DNA from: Sulfurimonas aquatica
GTDB taxonomy: Bacteria; Campylobacterota; Campylobacteria; Campylobacterales; Sulfurimonadaceae
NCBI RefSeq assembly: GCF_017357825.1
Contig: NZ_CP046072.1
Span: 558,001 to 622,000, forward strand
Length of the DNA: 64,000 nt
Direction: 5' to 3'
The notes beneath the pieces were generated by a model. The model had not been told where the DNA came from. It was given only the letters and a program-made list of their open reading frames with translations, and searched no databases. Both the position numbers and the translations under genes were made by a program. Shown piece after piece: positions 24,071-32,960 of this stretch (the stretch's first letter is position 1; every line of letters begins with the position of its first letter).

Positions 24071-25355
24071 AATCTGTGTCAGTATCGAGTAATTCCTAAA
24101 ATTGTATCATAAATTAAGAGCTTTATCTAATCTCCCCTCAAAGTGAATTGAGAGTTGAGAGATAGTTAAGCTCCAGTTTCTAACTGGCATAGTCCATTTT
24201 TTTGAGGCATTCTGGATGCCCATATAGAGTAATTTTAATAAGCTATTATCATTAGGGAAAGCACCTTTAGTCTTAGTCAGTGTTCTGAACTGTCGATGCA
24301 CAGACTCAATGATATTGGTGGTATAGATTACTTTTCTAATATCAGCTGGATATTTAAAATATACAGACAGATTATCCCATTTATTTCTCCAAGAAGTAAA
24401 AACGATTGGATATTTTTTACCCCATTTTTCTTCAAGCTTATCGAGTTCAATTTCAGCTTCTTCTTTCGTAAAGGCTTGATAGACTTTCTTCAACTCTTTT
24501 GCGAACTGCTTTTGATTAGCGGAACCTACATATTTAAGTGAATTTCGGATTTGATGAACAATACAGAGTTGTACTTCTGTGTCAGGATAGACTGAGTTTA
24601 TGGCTTCAGGAAAGCCTTTTAAACCATCAACGGAAGCGATGAGTATATCTTTAACACCACGATGAGATAAATCAGTAAGTACCTGTAGCCAGAACTTAGC
24701 ACCTTCACTCTCATTGAGATAGAGACCAAGTATCTCTTTCTTCCCATCAATGCCGACACCGAGAACGGTATAAAATGCTTTTGAGATATATCTTCCATCC
24801 TCTTTTACTTTATAGTGAATCGCATCTAAAAATATAAAAGGATATACTTCTTCAAGAGGACGAACTTTCCACTCTTGAAGCATAGGTATTATTTTATCTG
24901 TTACTGTACTGATTGCACCCTTAGAAAAGCCTACACCGTAAATATCTTCGATAAGCTTTGCTATTTGAGAGTAGCTGTTACCATGAGAGTAAAGAGCAAG
25001 TATTTTATCTTCTATCTCACCTGACATAGTTCGTTGATTTTTCTTTACAATCTCAGGCTCAAAACTACCACTACGGTCTCTTGGAACATCAAGTTCAAAT
25101 TCACCATGTTCACTTTTCATAGTTTTAGTGGCATAGCCATTTTTACGGTTCTTTGAGATATCTTGTGTTAAATGGGAATCTATTTCTGCGGAGAGAGCAG
25201 CTTCTGTAAGTTGCTTTATTAAAGAGCTTAATGCTCCATCTTTACCACTGATACTCTTACCAGCCTTTATATCACGAGCAAATTGCTCTGCATCTATTTC
25301 TATCTTCATCTGTGTGTCCTTGAGTAATTGTTATTTTACCCGATTGACACAGATT
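24071..25355 (-). mobile_element. IS256-family insertion sequence
   Basis: The element of about 1285 bases is bounded by inverted repeats with the core AATCTGTGTCA at 24071-24081 and its complement at 25345-25355; the similarity continues inward with a two-base gap (ATCGAGTAA against ATCGGGTAA). It contains one intact transposase gene. No matching 8-9 bp target duplication is visible outside the ends, so either the exact ends differ by a few bases or one flank was changed by later recombination. Confidence 0.88.
24107..25309 (-). CDS. IS256/Mutator-family transposase
   Basis: The 400-residue DDE transposase has the family pattern: first Asp in FIFLDAIHYKV, second Asp in IASVDGLKGFPEAI, the C-x2-H motif in LCIVHQIRNSLKYV and the Glu in TTNIIESVHRQFR. 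The frame has no interruption and the length is normal, so the enzyme is probably active. It fills nearly the whole element. Near-consensus family features make the call secure. Confidence 0.97.
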   Translation of the reverse strand: MKIEIDAEQFARDIKAGKSISGKDGALSSLIKQLTEAALSAEIDSHLTQDISKNRKNGYATKTMKSEHGEFELDVPRDRSGSFEPEIVKKNQRTMSGEIEDKILALYSHGNSYSQIAKLIEDIYGVGFSKGAISTVTDKIIPMLQEWKVRPLEEVYPFIFLDAIHYKVKEDGRYISKAFYTVLGVGIDGKKEILGLYLNESEGAKFWLQVLTDLSHRGVKDILIASVDGLKGFPEAINSVYPDTEVQLCIVHQIRNSLKYVGSANQKQFAKELKKVYQAFTKEEAEIELDKLEEKWGKKYPIVFTSWRNKWDNLSVYFKYPADIRKVIYTTNIIESVHRQFRTLTKTKGAFPNDNSLLKLLYMGIQNASKKWTMPVRNWSLTISQLSIHFEGRLDKALNL

Positions 25356-25400
25356 TTTAAACGGTCCCAATAGGTGTCAGTTAATCACTATTACTTTTTA

Positions 25401-25421
25401 ACTTTAGGGGTCTGACCCCAT
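25401..25421 (+). repeat. REP-like palindrome, right copy of the 21-bp repeat
   Basis: It is identical to 21621-21641 and in the same orientation, about 3.8 kb away. Together the two copies enclose the GGDEF-EAL gene and the IS256 element. The remaining bases up to 25551 carry no gene. Confidence 0.75.
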
Positions 25422-25551
25422 TTGGTTACGTTTCTTACAAGGTGATAACAAAACATCTCTTTCTTACTATCTAAGTTACTAGAAATACACTCCAGGAAAT
25501 AAAGGGATGGGTGTTTGTGTATCGGCGGTCCCCTTTTCTTCGAAATAGTAT

Positions 25552-25829
25552 TTACACAGAAAACTTAATAACATGCATGTGCTGTTTTGAGTATTTACTT
25601 ACATCAAACAATAATCTGCCTTTTTCCTCAATAAGCCAAATTACCTGTACTTTATTTGGGATTTTAACATGTTCAAAACTTTTTTCTATATCTCCATCTG
25701 TAGCACATATTATCATATCAGGTATATCACGACTTGATTGTTCTAATAAGGCCATAAAGCCTGGTTTCATTATGGTTCCACCACTACCTTGTCTCTTTAT
25801 GAACTTGTCTCGATATCCAAACTTTTCTA
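25552..25829 (-). repeat. Duplicated 3' end of the vWA gene
   Basis: These 278 bases match 26256-26533 at a constant offset of 704 bases, with few mismatches and no gaps. The copy lies on the far side of the second thioredoxin gene. Confidence 0.92.
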
Positions 25830-25845
25830 AATTTATTTCTCTCAC
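25552..25845 (-). pseudogene. C-terminal vWA fragment, still in frame and coupled to thioredoxin
   Basis: A GTG at 25845 opens 97 codons, and its GTGA overlaps the stop of the thioredoxin gene, so it could be translated by coupling. Beyond the first six residues it is almost identical to the last 92 residues of the vWA protein at 26256-27830. It keeps the TDGD segment and the C-terminal end but lacks the DxSxS metal site and all upstream domains. It is best read as a duplication remnant; a stable dominant-negative fragment is possible but not shown. Confidence 0.8.
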
Positions 25846-26204
25846 TCTTCATTGTTATCTAAATCTTCGCGAACCTTATCCATATCAAGGCACCTGACAT
25901 GCGTAATAAGTTCATAAATCGCGGCCTCTGTCAAAGTTCCTTCATGATTAATAACAATAATACCATCTCTCATAATCATTACAGTAGGAACTGAGATAAC
26001 CCCATAATGTTGGGCGATAACAGACTGATCCTCTGTGTCAATTTTAGCAAAAACTACGTCCGAGTGATGCTCCGATGACTCTTCAAATATCGGGGCAAAC
26101 TTTTGACAAGGTCCACACCACTCTGCCCAAAAGTCAATTATCACGATTTCGTTATTATCCAGAACTTCATTAAAATTTTTAGTTGTTAAATCTATATAAG
26201 CCAT
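25842..26204 (-). CDS. Thioredoxin, last intact gene of the MoxR-vWA operon
   Basis: The 120-residue thioredoxin has WAEWCGPC with Cys30 and Cys33, the cis-Pro region SVPTVMIM and an acidic end. It is clearly paralogous to the thioredoxin at 10800-11168 but diverged through the middle (ESSEHHSDVVFAKI against EKVAEAYPDVLFAKV). AAAGGATAGACT precedes the ATG. It starts 51 bases after the vWA gene, and the copied vWA 3' end follows it. The duplication suggests it may have entered the operon with a recombination event. Its place with MoxR and vWA proteins suggests redox control or client handling, which is inference. Confidence 0.92.
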   Translation of the reverse strand: MAYIDLTTKNFNEVLDNNEIVIIDFWAEWCGPCQKFAPIFEESSEHHSDVVFAKIDTEDQSVIAQHYGVISVPTVMIMRDGIIVINHEGTLTEAAIYELITHVRCLDMDKVREDLDNNEE

Positions 26205-26255
26205 AGTCTATCCTTTATTCTTAATTAGCGTATGATTTGACGCATTGTTTTTGTC

Positions 26256-27830
26256 TTACACAGAAAACATAATAACATGCATCTGCTGTTTTGAGTATTT
26301 ACTTACATCAAACAATAATCTGCCTTTTTCCTCAATAAGCCAAATTACCTGTACTTTATTTGGGATTTTAACATGTTCAAAACTTTTTTCTATATCTCCA
26401 TCTGTAGCACATATTATCATATCAGGTATATCACGACTTGATTGTTCTAATAAGGCCTTAAAACCTGGTTCCATTATGGTTCCACCACTACCTTGTCTCT
26501 TTATGAACTTGTCTCGAAATCCAAACTTTTCTATGTTTTTTACCTCGGTGTCAACTTGCACCAGGGTAACACTCTTAATAGAATATCTTCTCTGGATGGC
26601 TTGGACTTCAGACATCAAAGAAGCAAGAAGTTTGTCATCAACAGAACCTGACACATCAAGTACAACGGCTAGTTTAGGTTGCTTTGTGTAGCTATATCCA
26701 TATAAGTCTAAATCATCTTGGAAAATGGGATGTTGTCTCGACTTATTTGGTTCTCTGTAGCGTGTAGAATTATTTAAGGAGTTTCGCATCTTTTTGTTAA
26801 GTATCTTTTTCCAATCTTTGTGTGAGTTCTTTTTTTTAATGTTACTTAACGCCCCAGTTGCAACACCAGGTGTAAAACCTCTTGCAAAGTCTGTTGAATC
26901 ATGTATCATCTCATTTAATGTGCTATCCATAAAAGAGTTTAATACATTATCATTAAGTTCAACAGCTTCTTGAAGCTGTTGACCATACTCATGGTTATCC
27001 ATCTTACACTCACCATTTTTCAAGGCTTCTAAGGTTTTATGAGATAAAGATTTTGACTCTGTACTTATCTCATCTTTTTTTTGGGATGATTCACTCTTTT
27101 CATCTGTGTCTTGTGCATCATCTTCTTGGCCATTGCTTAAGGGGTTACTGTTGTCATCTTTGTCTGAGGAAGTATCTGATGGTATATCTATCTCATCATG
27201 AGAGCTATTATCTAAGTCATTGTTAGATGATTCATTATTGTCTTGCGCTTCTTTAGAAGAACCTTCTTTTATAGCTTCTTGTATCAGCTCTACATAATAT
27301 TCAAACTCTCTACCAACCTCATAAGTTTCGATTTGGTACTTTTGAAAAAGAGACTGATAAAAAAGTGTTGCAATAGGCGAATCTTTATAGCTACCAGTAC
27401 GAGGTAGGTCTTTAATATAAGGAACCTCTCTACATCCATTAATTACTATATCTTTTGCTGTTTCAATCGCTTCTTTATTTATGCTGTTGTCGTAGTTTCC
27501 TCGAGCAAAGTGATGGTTAATTATATGTCCCGCACTATGTTTAAGTATGGCAATGATTTGGTCTTTATGAATGACTCCAAGTATCACTGGATTTACGACA
27601 ATAACAAAATTTTTCCCATTAAAATAAACAGATGAAACAAATGATTCATCAAAGTGAAATTCATATTCACACCTGCTTAGAAAATTTGCATACCAAAGCA
27701 ACTCATTTGTATTAGAAGCTATCATAGAAATAATCATCTCTTTAAATAGTGTTTTCCAACTACTATCAGGATTAGCAATGATAGACTCAATGGTTTTCAT
27801 AGAGTAGAGGTAGTCTTGATTACTGTTCAA
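26256..27830 (-). CDS. DUF2201-like protein with vWA domain and degenerate HExxH
   Basis: The 524-residue protein has three parts. The N-terminal part (about 1-180) resembles the putative metallopeptidase domain of DUF2201 proteins, but the helix reads KHSAGHIINHH, so the motif at residues 98-102 is HSAGH instead of HExxH and lacks the catalytic Glu. The middle (about 190-285) is a low-complexity stretch rich in Ser, Asp and Glu. The C-terminal part is a vWA domain with an intact MIDAS start DVSGS (Asp392, Ser394, Ser396), a Thr region and TDGD. MoxR ATPases act with such vWA proteins in metal insertion or complex assembly. It overlaps the ankyrin gene by 11 bases. Confidence 0.85.
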   Translation of the reverse strand: MNSNQDYLYSMKTIESIIANPDSSWKTLFKEMIISMIASNTNELLWYANFLSRCEYEFHFDESFVSSVYFNGKNFVIVVNPVILGVIHKDQIIAILKHSAGHIINHHFARGNYDNSINKEAIETAKDIVINGCREVPYIKDLPRTGSYKDSPIATLFYQSLFQKYQIETYEVGREFEYYVELIQEAIKEGSSKEAQDNNESSNNDLDNSSHDEIDIPSDTSSDKDDNSNPLSNGQEDDAQDTDEKSESSQKKDEISTESKSLSHKTLEALKNGECKMDNHEYGQQLQEAVELNDNVLNSFMDSTLNEMIHDSTDFARGFTPGVATGALSNIKKKNSHKDWKKILNKKMRNSLNNSTRYREPNKSRQHPIFQDDLDLYGYSYTKQPKLAVVLDVSGSVDDKLLASLMSEVQAIQRRYSIKSVTLVQVDTEVKNIEKFGFRDKFIKRQGSGGTIMEPGFKALLEQSSRDIPDMIICATDGDIEKSFEHVKIPNKVQVIWLIEEKGRLLFDVSKYSKQQMHVIMFSV

Positions 27831-29286
27831 GTGATGCAGCCTCAGACATTTTTATAACATAAGGCAGTGTTGAAAACTCTGCAATTTTTTCTAGGACATC
27901 TTCTTTTTTTTTGCCTTCTCGCCTTGGGTAAACTTCTGTTACTAAATAAATAGTGTAATTAAAGATATTTCGAATTTTTTTTTCCCACATATCAGAAAAG
28001 GAGGGGTATTTTACCCTGTACTCTAGTGATAAGTTTCTTATACTGGTTATATCAAGACCTAATTCTATGAGGTAGCTTATGCTTTCATAGGCATGGTGAG
28101 CATTCATTGCCTTATTTAGGTGCTCATTATACGACCCGTTAAACTCTATACCTGAGGCATGAAGATATTTTAGTATTTCTACATGATTTTCATTTATGAT
28201 TTCGACAATAACATCAGTGCCCAATAGGTCTAGATTTGCACCATTATTAACGGCCTGTCGTAAGTCTTTAAGATTTCCTTTAGTGGCAGAAACTTTCATC
28301 TTAGCAAAGTGTTGTGCTTGTTTAGAAACACCTTTGTCAATAAAATACTTTTGCAAGGAGTCATTTTCATAGCTATAGGCTATTTCATAGGCATATTCTA
28401 AATCATCCATATGGCTGAGAACACTCAAAATTTTAGTATAGTTAAAACATACTGCGTTTGCAATGATTATCTTATTAAATATGATATTTGAGTTTAAAAT
28501 ATATTCGATTATCTCGTCGTTAACGTTTACATCTTTATTGTCTTGTGTTTTTGAGTAGTATTGACTAAGTACAGAATTAAGCGATTCATTTTTGTTTACC
28601 CCTATTAAAACCGAAAACTTCATCATGTTCAAATTATTAGTGTCTAATCCCATTCTAAACAAACGTGATTTGTCTGATTCATTCCAAGATTTAAACCCTT
28701 CTATAAAGTTAGGTCTTTCTAGATAATACTCAATGATAAATTGTAATAGATCATGCCTTTTATTCTTTGTCTCTCCATGCCAGTTTATTGGAGAGGAACC
28801 CATCCATTTGGTTAAAATTTTGTTTGTATCGGCATGTATATTAAAACCATTTTCAATTAACAATTGTAATATTTCTACACTAGCAATCGTTAAAATAGAA
28901 TATAAAAACAATGAAGCTGGTTTTACACCTTGCTCAATTGCTTGCTTTGCGAGGTCTAAATCACCTATGTTAATGGCGGCGAGAAGCATTCCCCTAAGAA
29001 GTTTCTCATCCTTACACGCTTCCACGTTTGGAATTAAAAGATGCAAATATTTTTTGTCTTTTTCTATTGATTTTTGAAGCACATACTCTTTTACTGTAGC
29101 GCCAGACTCTAAGAGTAGATTAATAATTTGGTCATTGCCTGTTTGTACAGCTGTATCTAAGGCATTCTTCGGAAGGTGTATATTTAAGTTTACATCAGCA
29201 CCAAGAGCTAGCCACCGTTTGACCTCGTCTATATTGGCATTTTCACACGCTTGCATGAGATTTTCATGAAGGTAAGATGGTGTCAT
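27820..29286 (-). CDS. Ankyrin-repeat protein of the MoxR-vWA operon
   Basis: The 488-residue soluble protein has ankyrin-type repeats: clear ones near the N terminus (NANIDEVKRWLALGADVNLNI and the TAVQTGNDQIINLLLESGAT unit), degenerate units across the middle, and another good set near 345-430 (TKGNLKDLRQAVNNGANLDL, NHVEILKYLHASGIEF). It lacks a signal peptide or enzymatic motif. One base separates it from the moxR stop, and it overlaps the vWA start, so the three are made together. It probably acts as substrate adaptor or scaffold for the ATPase-vWA pair. Confidence 0.82.
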   Translation of the reverse strand: MTPSYLHENLMQACENANIDEVKRWLALGADVNLNIHLPKNALDTAVQTGNDQIINLLLESGATVKEYVLQKSIEKDKKYLHLLIPNVEACKDEKLLRGMLLAAINIGDLDLAKQAIEQGVKPASLFLYSILTIASVEILQLLIENGFNIHADTNKILTKWMGSSPINWHGETKNKRHDLLQFIIEYYLERPNFIEGFKSWNESDKSRLFRMGLDTNNLNMMKFSVLIGVNKNESLNSVLSQYYSKTQDNKDVNVNDEIIEYILNSNIIFNKIIIANAVCFNYTKILSVLSHMDDLEYAYEIAYSYENDSLQKYFIDKGVSKQAQHFAKMKVSATKGNLKDLRQAVNNGANLDLLGTDVIVEIINENHVEILKYLHASGIEFNGSYNEHLNKAMNAHHAYESISYLIELGLDITSIRNLSLEYRVKYPSFSDMWEKKIRNIFNYTIYLVTEVYPRREGKKKEDVLEKIAEFSTLPYVIKMSEAASLEQ

Positions 29287-29287
29287 A

Positions 29288-30520
29288 TTATTGTCCTCGA
29301 AGGAGTTCTGCTACATAGGGATTGGTTTTATATATATGTTTCACCAAACCATTAGATACTCTCTCATTAACCCCTAAGTTATATTTTTCATCTACCTTAT
29401 CTATATAAGTTTGAGCCTCATCGATACCAACTTTTATTGACATAATGTGTTCCTCAGAACTTATATTAAGCATAATTGCAAATATATCATCGCTTACACT
29501 CTTAGCTTCTAGGGCGAAGAAGCAAGAGCTAAGAATATTCATCTGAGTTACGGGTTGAGCACGATTCAATTGGGATTGTATTGACTCTATAAGTTCATCA
29601 TAATGAGAAGTATCATTCTTTTCATTTACTAAATATGCATTGAAGTCTTTTTCTTTATGTAAGTGTAAAAATTCTGTAAGTTGCTCTTGAATTTTGCTAA
29701 ATACCAAAACTTTAGAGCTCTTAAGATAGTTAACAAGTTTAGGTGTAACATCTTTACTAGATACGGTAGATAAAAGGCTTAGTAAGTTATTATCACTTGT
29801 ACTGTTTTTCTCATAAGAGTATAGTAGTCTAGAAATCATATCCCATCTTCTTGGATCCATTCCTGGATCACTCATATCATCCTCATTGCTTTGAAGTAAA
29901 AAGTCAGAACGATTATTATCAAGGTAGCTAATGATTAAGGGGTGAACCCTTTGTCTATTGTTTTTCTTATCATACAAAAGAGCATAACTCTTTTTCCATG
30001 CCTCAAGCGTAGCTTTAACCTTTACGATGGCCATTCGACTTAGCATAGCCTTGTCAAGTGACTCAACAAGGTAATTACCGTCATCTACGGGATTACCAGC
30101 ACAGACAATAAACAAAGACTCTGGTAATTTAATGCTATCAGATCCAAACTCTCTTTTAAGTATTAGGTTCATTAAACTTTGAAGATTTTGTGGCTCCGCA
30201 CGGTTGAGCTCATCTATAAAAAGAAGTGTTTCTTTATTGTTTTTATCATTGTGAAGTATTGTTGATACCCAGTTAGGTATAGACTTCTTAAATACAGTAA
30301 ATTTTTGATCATTAAAGCCTGCTACAATATCTGTTGAAACTGTCCTACCGTAAAACTCTATATGATCTAAAGAAGCCACTCCCATAATGATACAATCCAT
30401 CTCTTTTGACGCAGCATACTGCTCTATAATCGATGTCTTACCTATCCCAGACTCACCCTCTAAATAGGGGACAATTTGGGATTCTTTGTATATATCTAAA
30501 TGTGAAAAACTAATGTTCAT
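29288..30520 (-). CDS. MoxR-like AAA+ ATPase
   Basis: The 410-residue ATPase has Walker A GESGIGKT (residues 22-29), Walker B LLFIDE (99-104), a sensor 1-like region IVCAGNP and a sensor 2-like DPRRWDMISR. It belongs near the CbbQ/NorQ/MoxR group, whose members remodel or metallate partner complexes together with a vWA protein. It is the first gene of the four-gene operon. The C-terminal 170 residues are helical and not typical of the shortest MoxR proteins. No metal enzyme gene sits next to it, so the client is unknown. Confidence 0.88.
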   Translation of the reverse strand: MNISFSHLDIYKESQIVPYLEGESGIGKTSIIEQYAASKEMDCIIMGVASLDHIEFYGRTVSTDIVAGFNDQKFTVFKKSIPNWVSTILHNDKNNKETLLFIDELNRAEPQNLQSLMNLILKREFGSDSIKLPESLFIVCAGNPVDDGNYLVESLDKAMLSRMAIVKVKATLEAWKKSYALLYDKKNNRQRVHPLIISYLDNNRSDFLLQSNEDDMSDPGMDPRRWDMISRLLYSYEKNSTSDNNLLSLLSTVSSKDVTPKLVNYLKSSKVLVFSKIQEQLTEFLHLHKEKDFNAYLVNEKNDTSHYDELIESIQSQLNRAQPVTQMNILSSCFFALEAKSVSDDIFAIMLNISSEEHIMSIKVGIDEAQTYIDKVDEKYNLGVNERVSNGLVKHIYKTNPYVAELLRGQ

Positions 30521-30672
30521 CTATGTTCCTCTATCTTTTATGCTATTTTATTAAAGTGCACCTTTAAAAGCCCTATACTAGCTCAGCGATAAATATTAGT
30601 GGAAATTAAATGAAGAATGAAGTAAATAAAAATCTATGTATTTTGAAGATTTAAAGTAGTAATATAAGTGGC

Positions 30673-30704
30673 AGTAAATAGGCAGTTTAATCTGCCTGTT
30701 TACT
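30673..30704 (-). terminator. Terminator after serS
   Basis: AGTAAATAGGCAG (30673-30685) pairs with CTGCCTGTTTACT (30692-30704) across a six-base loop, with one G-U position. It lies 15 bases past the serS stop on the minus strand and separates it from the moxR operon. The promoter of moxR should lie in the 150 bases that follow; I see no clear consensus there. Confidence 0.7.
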
Positions 30705-30718
30705 AGAAAAAGAGAAGA

Positions 30719-31969
30719 TTACATCCCTAAATAAGGTTTTAAAACTTCAGGAATATCTATACTTCCATCTTCGTTTTGATTGTTTTCCATGATAGCTACA
30801 AGCGTACGACCGACAGCAAGAGAACTACCGTTTAGCGTATTTACAAAGCTGTTTTTCTTTCCATCTTTGTATCTTATTTTTGCGCGACGAGCTTGGAAAT
30901 CTCTTGTGTTAGAGATTGAGGAGATTTCTCTGTATGTTGCTTGTCCTGGTAGCCAAACTTCGATGTCTGTAGTATATGCAGCACCAAATCCTAGATCACC
31001 AGTACAAAGGTTTACAAGGCGATGAGGTAACTCTAACGCAGTTAAGATGTCTGACGCACATGTTACCATCTCCTCAAATATTTTCTCACTCTCTTCTGGT
31101 TTAACTATAGCCACAAGCTCAACTTTGTGAAACTGGTGTTGTCTTATCATGCCACGGGTGTCACGTCCTGCCGCGCCTGCTTCTTTTCTAAAACATGACG
31201 TATAAGCAGTCATTTTTTTAGGAAGTTCATCTTCTGCTAAAATCTCATCTTGGTAAAGATTTGTTACTGGAACTTCAGCAGTTGGGATGAGAAAAAGCTC
31301 TTGCCCGTCCATCTTATATAAGTCGTCTTCAAACTTTGGAAGTTGACCAGTACCTTCTAGTGCAGTGCGATTAACAAGTGCTGGAACACTTACTTCATCA
31401 AAACCACGACTACGATTAAAGTCAAGCATGAAGTTTATGAGCGCACGTTCAAGTCTCGCCCCCATACCAAATGAAACGCTAAAACGCGAAGTAGCTAACT
31501 TAACGCCACGTTCAAAATCTATCCATCCATTTTGCTCTGCTAACTCCCAGTGCTCTTTTGGAGGGAAGCTAAACTCTTTTGGCGTTAAAACTTTCTTTAA
31601 CTCTATATTATCCTCTTCATCTTTGCCATCTGGAACAGAATCATCTGGCATATTTGGTACTGCCATAGCAAGACTCTCTAGTGCTTCAGTAGCAGTTCGT
31701 TGCACTTCTATAGCTTCTGCAACTTTTACTTTGTTCTCATCTACTCGAGCCTTAAGTTCTGCTATGTCTTTACCCTCGCGTTTATAAACGCCAAACTCTT
31801 TACTCATAGCATTTTGTGCAGCTTGAAGAGTCTCGTAAGCTACTTTAGCTACTTTTAGCTCTTCATTTTTTGCTTTAAGCTCTTCAAGAAGCTCTGTGCT
31901 CACACCTTTTCTTATAAGTTTCGCACTAACGCTTTGAAAATCTTTTTGGAGTAGTTTTAAATCAATCAT
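30719..31969 (-). CDS. serS: Seryl-tRNA synthetase
   Basis: The 416-residue class II synthetase has the N-terminal coiled-coil arm (about 30-105) that holds the long tRNA-Ser arm. The catalytic core follows, with motif 2 around [25 protein letters not shown] and motif 3 near [17 protein letters not shown]. It charges tRNA-Ser with serine. Length and ending (VLKPYLGM) are normal. The MetF-type gene lies 23 bases upstream in the same direction. Confidence 0.97.
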   Translation of the reverse strand: MIDLKLLQKDFQSVSAKLIRKGVSTELLEELKAKNEELKVAKVAYETLQAAQNAMSKEFGVYKREGKDIAELKARVDENKVKVAEAIEVQRTATEALESLAMAVPNMPDDSVPDGKDEEDNIELKKVLTPKEFSFPPKEHWELAEQNGWIDFERGVKLATSRFSVSFGMGARLERALINFMLDFNRSRGFDEVSVPALVNRTALEGTGQLPKFEDDLYKMDGQELFLIPTAEVPVTNLYQDEILAEDELPKKMTAYTSCFRKEAGAAGRDTRGMIRQHQFHKVELVAIVKPEESEKIFEEMVTCASDILTALELPHRLVNLCTGDLGFGAAYTTDIEVWLPGQATYREISSISNTRDFQARRAKIRYKDGKKNSFVNTLNGSSLAVGRTLVAIMENNQNEDGSIDIPEVLKPYLGM

Positions 31970-31992
31970 TTTTTCCCTTACTTATTATCTAG

Positions 31993-32937
31993 TTATTTTA
32001 GTATATCTTTTGCTACTTGAAACTGGTTCGCTGTCATGAGGTGTATCTTTGGATGAAGAACTTTTAACTCATCAAAAAGAGTTTTACTAAGATCAAATCC
32101 AACTTTGTACTCTTCCTCAGGTCCCTTAGTATTTGCTACGCGAAGTTTTTCTAGCCATATATCTGGAACATTTATACCCGGCACATGAGCGGATAGAAAC
32201 TGAGCAGTACGGAGTTTTGTGATAGGAAAGACACCGAAGATCAGCTCTCCTTTTTTCTTGTCAGGACAACACTCTCTGTTTGCGTTTTCTTTAAGCTCTA
32301 AAAGAAGTTTTGCACTCTCTATGTCGTAAACAGGTTGCGTTATGATTCCCTGTGCACCATGTTTTATCTTTTTTTGTATCTTCTTCTGTAATGTTTTTGG
32401 GTTTTTTGCATAAGCATTTACAACCGCAAACGGAATTATTTTTTGTGGCTCAGGCGATAACGGCTTACCTGCATGGTCCATTCCTGCGTTAAACGCAGAG
32501 ATGATGTCAAGGAGTAAAGAACTGTCACCCTCAAAAACGCCTTTTGTATGAGGTTGGTCACTCATAGTGGCAGGATCGCCAGTAAGCGCTAGTATGGCTC
32601 TGATATCTACTTCATTAGCGCCAAGCAAGTCTGATTGCAGAGCGATTTTATTTCTATCTCTCATCGCCATTGTTGCAATAACTGGTTTGTCAAATCTTTC
32701 TTGAAGCATCTTAGCGGCAAAAAGAGCGTTGTACTTTAGTTTTGCTAGTGGATTGTCCGTTGTTGAAAAAGCGTCTACGTATTTGTCAAGTTCTAAAGCC
32801 GCTATTTTTTCTATGGTTGGTTTAAAAACAGGTGAGTGACCGGGAGTCGTCTCTAGAGTGATATACGTACCACTATTTAGTTTTTCTATAAGAGTGTCAA
32901 ACAAATATAAAGTCCTCTTTGGATATAATTGCGACAT
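31993..32937 (-). CDS. Methylenetetrahydrofolate reductase family protein
   Basis: The 314-residue protein has the TIM-barrel pattern of the MTHFR family: TYITLETTPGHSP near the start, MRDRNKIALQSDLLGANEVDI, ILALTGDPA (the conserved LTGDP segment) and GAQGIITQPVYD. It reduces methylene-tetrahydrofolate to methyl-tetrahydrofolate with FAD. The N-terminal Glu in ETTPG fits the catalytic Glu. It differs enough from E. coli MetF that metF is likely but not certain; in autotrophs related proteins serve C1 metabolism. It is divergent from serB. Confidence 0.85.
   Translation of the reverse strand: MSQLYPKRTLYLFDTLIEKLNSGTYITLETTPGHSPVFKPTIEKIAALELDKYVDAFSTTDNPLAKLKYNALFAAKMLQERFDKPVIATMAMRDRNKIALQSDLLGANEVDIRAILALTGDPATMSDQPHTKGVFEGDSSLLLDIISAFNAGMDHAGKPLSPEPQKIIPFAVVNAYAKNPKTLQKKIQKKIKHGAQGIITQPVYDIESAKLLLELKENANRECCPDKKKGELIFGVFPITKLRTAQFLSAHVPGINVPDIWLEKLRVANTKGPEEEYKVGFDLSKTLFDELKVLHPKIHLMTANQFQVAKDILK
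32924..32929 (+). promoter_or_regulatory. Probable -10 element of serB
   Basis: TATAAT lies inside the first codons of the divergent MetF-type gene, 31 bases before the serB ATG. The spacing suits a short leader. Confidence 0.5.
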
Positions 32938-32960
32938 TATAACAAAGAGAGAAAAAATAT

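Noticed and set aside
21621-25421. Reading the 21-bp repeats as phage or island attachment sites
   Set aside because: No integrase or tRNA lies at either end, and the palindromic core fits a REP-type element better.
25511-25897. A 128-codon plus-strand ORF, with a similar one at 26245-26691
   Set aside because: Both run antisense to the two copies of the vWA gene end; their similarity comes from the duplication, and the minus-strand frames encode the recognisable protein.
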